DNA of 21,162 nucleotides, taken from a virus. Every line of letters begins with the position of its first letter. Positions within the stretch are counted from its first letter, which is position 1. The notes beneath the pieces are model-generated. The model searched no databases, was not told the origin of the DNA, and worked only from the letters and a program-made list of their open reading frames with translations. The stretch covers positions 1-21,162 of the IMG/VR virus record IMGVR_UViG_3300022696_000136; one strand, given 5' to 3'. Below are positions 21,001-21,162 of this stretch, one piece after another. The position numbers were made by a program, and so were the translations under genes.

Positions 21001-21162
21001 AATCTTCTGGGCCACTGCGGTTTCTACACGGAGTAACTACCAAACTCGATATAACAAGTTCTGATATAGTTTCCTATACAGACATAATACCACTATCTAA
21101 TGGAGGAGCATCTTTAGGAAGCCCAATTAGTCGACGATGGAATAATCTCTATCTCATAAATA
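18075..21162 (+). CDS. Tail fibre or tailspike-type adhesin, 3' end beyond the window
   Basis: An open frame from ATG 18075 to the window end, 1029 codons without a stop, so the gene is incomplete here. GAGG at 18059-18062 is a rather distant ribosome site. The N-terminal 150 residues carry patterns common in phage fibres: SLDSLNDVRVDEVSAGQFLIYN, ASENLSDLENINLALINLGL, then HHHDSLYYRKSQVDDLIG (His156-158). From about residue 170 the chain is a beta-rich trimer-type shaft with recurring units: LQHxxDTxTYLEF near 219 and 831, GNVGIGTS near 379 and GDVGIGGSP near 895, RLEDTSSTGSP plus ISFYQTSTR near 681-700 and again near 938-957. The last segment (GASLGSPISRRWNNLYL) resembles sequence that usually precedes an S74-type self-cleaving chaperone domain, which would lie outside the window. 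It binds the host surface; the receptor is unknown. Confidence 0.85.
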   Translation, partial: MAINNEQFYLNVLSDLAEVTQQTPVGEDVITIHPFSPELLSDELNLNIDDIRIIDDDGVKRSGLEAIVRKIADNLVDEISGVGIFSLDSLNDVRVDEVSAGQFLIYNADDDIWENQTFKQVAINAGYLEASENLSDLENINLALINLGLTDNVTSHHHDSLYYRKSQVDDLIGTDYGSGSLNEIAFWTSDNKLTSNSNLSFVGGNLVIDNGYVEIFNRLQHIDDTDTYLEFLNDQINLVAGGTKGITVDTNGWVYVPERIVHEQDSNTYILFGADTIKFNAGGVQFIDLTETTQNLFEVNPGTQDVDFQINSNVNFYEFFLRGSDGFIGLSNASPNYKLDVDGDINVTGNYRINGVVFDASSINYWTQSGTDLYYNSGNVGIGTSLPDGHLHIANDSGHLTVVLQSDNGSEVDLLFGDVSSIYRGSISYSNSTEEFWFRTDGNNTSMIVSDSYIELLNLHLELDLFHHKDITDGSQFLRFKSDGDIEIESDGISINFDVSNGLLNMNSGSGVFPFIYMNRFGVDNGVSDVRLFHTDIGPSDYIQLESNGNINISTADDSSIIARNIFLRDSVFTHIESNNVRIGDIALKTGTYLSRTATRLMYHNREAFDGDFIEFGLDGAIRINGIGEFSPGLIIFTNYNQIYGLTDIYDNVRIEHSVAMGGIFNPNAPLHIRDSGEILRLEDTSSTGSPFISFYQTSTRKAFIQYNDHNEALRLRSDSGDIEFWTGSLAMEIKSNGDVRVGDDATSQAQIDLFVSDVGVGGYPGIQLSDNGNDLSWLIGGNDADNSFEIRENGGTGFTNLWHPAAGGNDEGSVLFKIDTNGYVSITNRLQHYGDTNTYLEFGTDEIKLVVGGNSNYFYLTPSAIEFNALASPLDIDFIVNTQGGESLFVQGNTGDVGIGGSPLNSRELYVYGSIQAQSSMYTAYMHIDGGGDELLRLEDTSSTGSPYISFYQTSTRRSYIQYRETVDGLVLATESSGPLRFLHGVTTKLDITSSDIVSYTDIIPLSNGGASLGSPISRRWNNLYLIN
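20110..20178 (+). repeat. 69-bp direct repeat, copy 1, in the fibre gene
   Basis: Matches 20881-20949 with two mismatches by eye. It encodes the block with RLEDTSSTGSP and ISFYQTSTR, starting at about residue 680. The near identity of DNA, in a gene whose flanks differ, points to recent duplication or recombination. Confidence 0.9.
20881..20949 (+). repeat. 69-bp direct repeat, copy 2, in the fibre gene
   Basis: Second copy, 771 bp (257 codons, in frame) downstream of the first. Phe becomes Tyr in one codon; the other mismatch is silent (CTA/TTA, both Leu). The flanking sequence is not repeated to the same degree. Confidence 0.9.

Noticed and set aside
1-21162. CRISPR arrays, tRNA genes, insertion sequences and defence systems.
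   Set aside because: No regular short repeats, cloverleaf-like segments, transposase motifs or defence-type domains were seen; the window is occupied by virion genes throughout.

Overview
The window is an AT-rich (roughly 30% G+C by eye), entirely plus-strand block of virion genes from a T4-like contractile-tailed phage (myovirus, T4 superfamily). Three things support this. There is a run of recognisable T4-type proteins: gp21 protease, gp22 scaffold, gp23 capsid, gp13, gp15, gp16, gp17, gp18, gp19 and baseplate hub proteins. The genes are packed tightly, often with 1-17 nt overlaps. T4 late-promoter boxes (TATAAATA) stand in the intergenic gaps. The host cannot be read from the sequence. Base composition and the rearranged gene order suggest a distant T4 relative rather than a close coliphage relative.

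Layout: 1-3140 is the capsid assembly block: the tail end of an upstream gene, gp21-like protease, a 54-residue ORF, gp22-like scaffold and gp23-like capsid, closed by a strong hairpin terminator. 3159-7949 is the neck and packaging block. It starts with a late promoter whose predicted start is the A of an ATG, then an unknown 111-residue protein, gp13-like neck protein, gp15-like tail terminator, gp16-like small terminase, an 83-residue protein, and a gp17-like large terminase interrupted by an in-frame mini-intein. 7956-12008 is the tail cylinder block: gp18-like sheath, gp19-like tube, a small protein with a possible prohead-targeting N-terminus, then two further tube-fold proteins, ending in a weak terminator. 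12013-18059 is the baseplate and tape measure block: a gp26/gp51-type zinc-knuckle assembly protein whose reading frame seems to continue after a +1 shift, a tape measure protein carrying an M15 (VanY-type) peptidase domain, a gp48-like tube cap, a gp53-like LysM protein, a gp27-like hub and a gp5-like spike without lysozyme. 18075 to the window end is one open frame of at least 1029 codons encoding a tail fibre or tailspike-type adhesin that runs off the window.

How they work together: gp22 and core proteins scaffold the gp23 prohead, gp21 matures it by cutting after (L/I)xE motifs, gp16/gp17 pump in DNA, and gp13 and gp15 seal the head and tail ends. The hub (gp27/gp5), caps and tape measure set up a gp19 tube surrounded by gp18 sheath, and the fibre recognises the host.

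The observations most worth checking are: (1) a candidate +1 frameshift in the gene just before the tape measure gene, the classical site of tail-assembly-chaperone frameshifts but, as far as I know, not described for T4-type hub assembly proteins; (2) an endonuclease-free intein in the terminase with an unusual Ser-Asn C-terminus; (3) movement of the peptidoglycan hydrolase from the spike to the tape measure; (4) three tube-fold paralogues in a row; (5) an apparently leaderless late transcript. No gene-free stretch exceeds about 100 bases.
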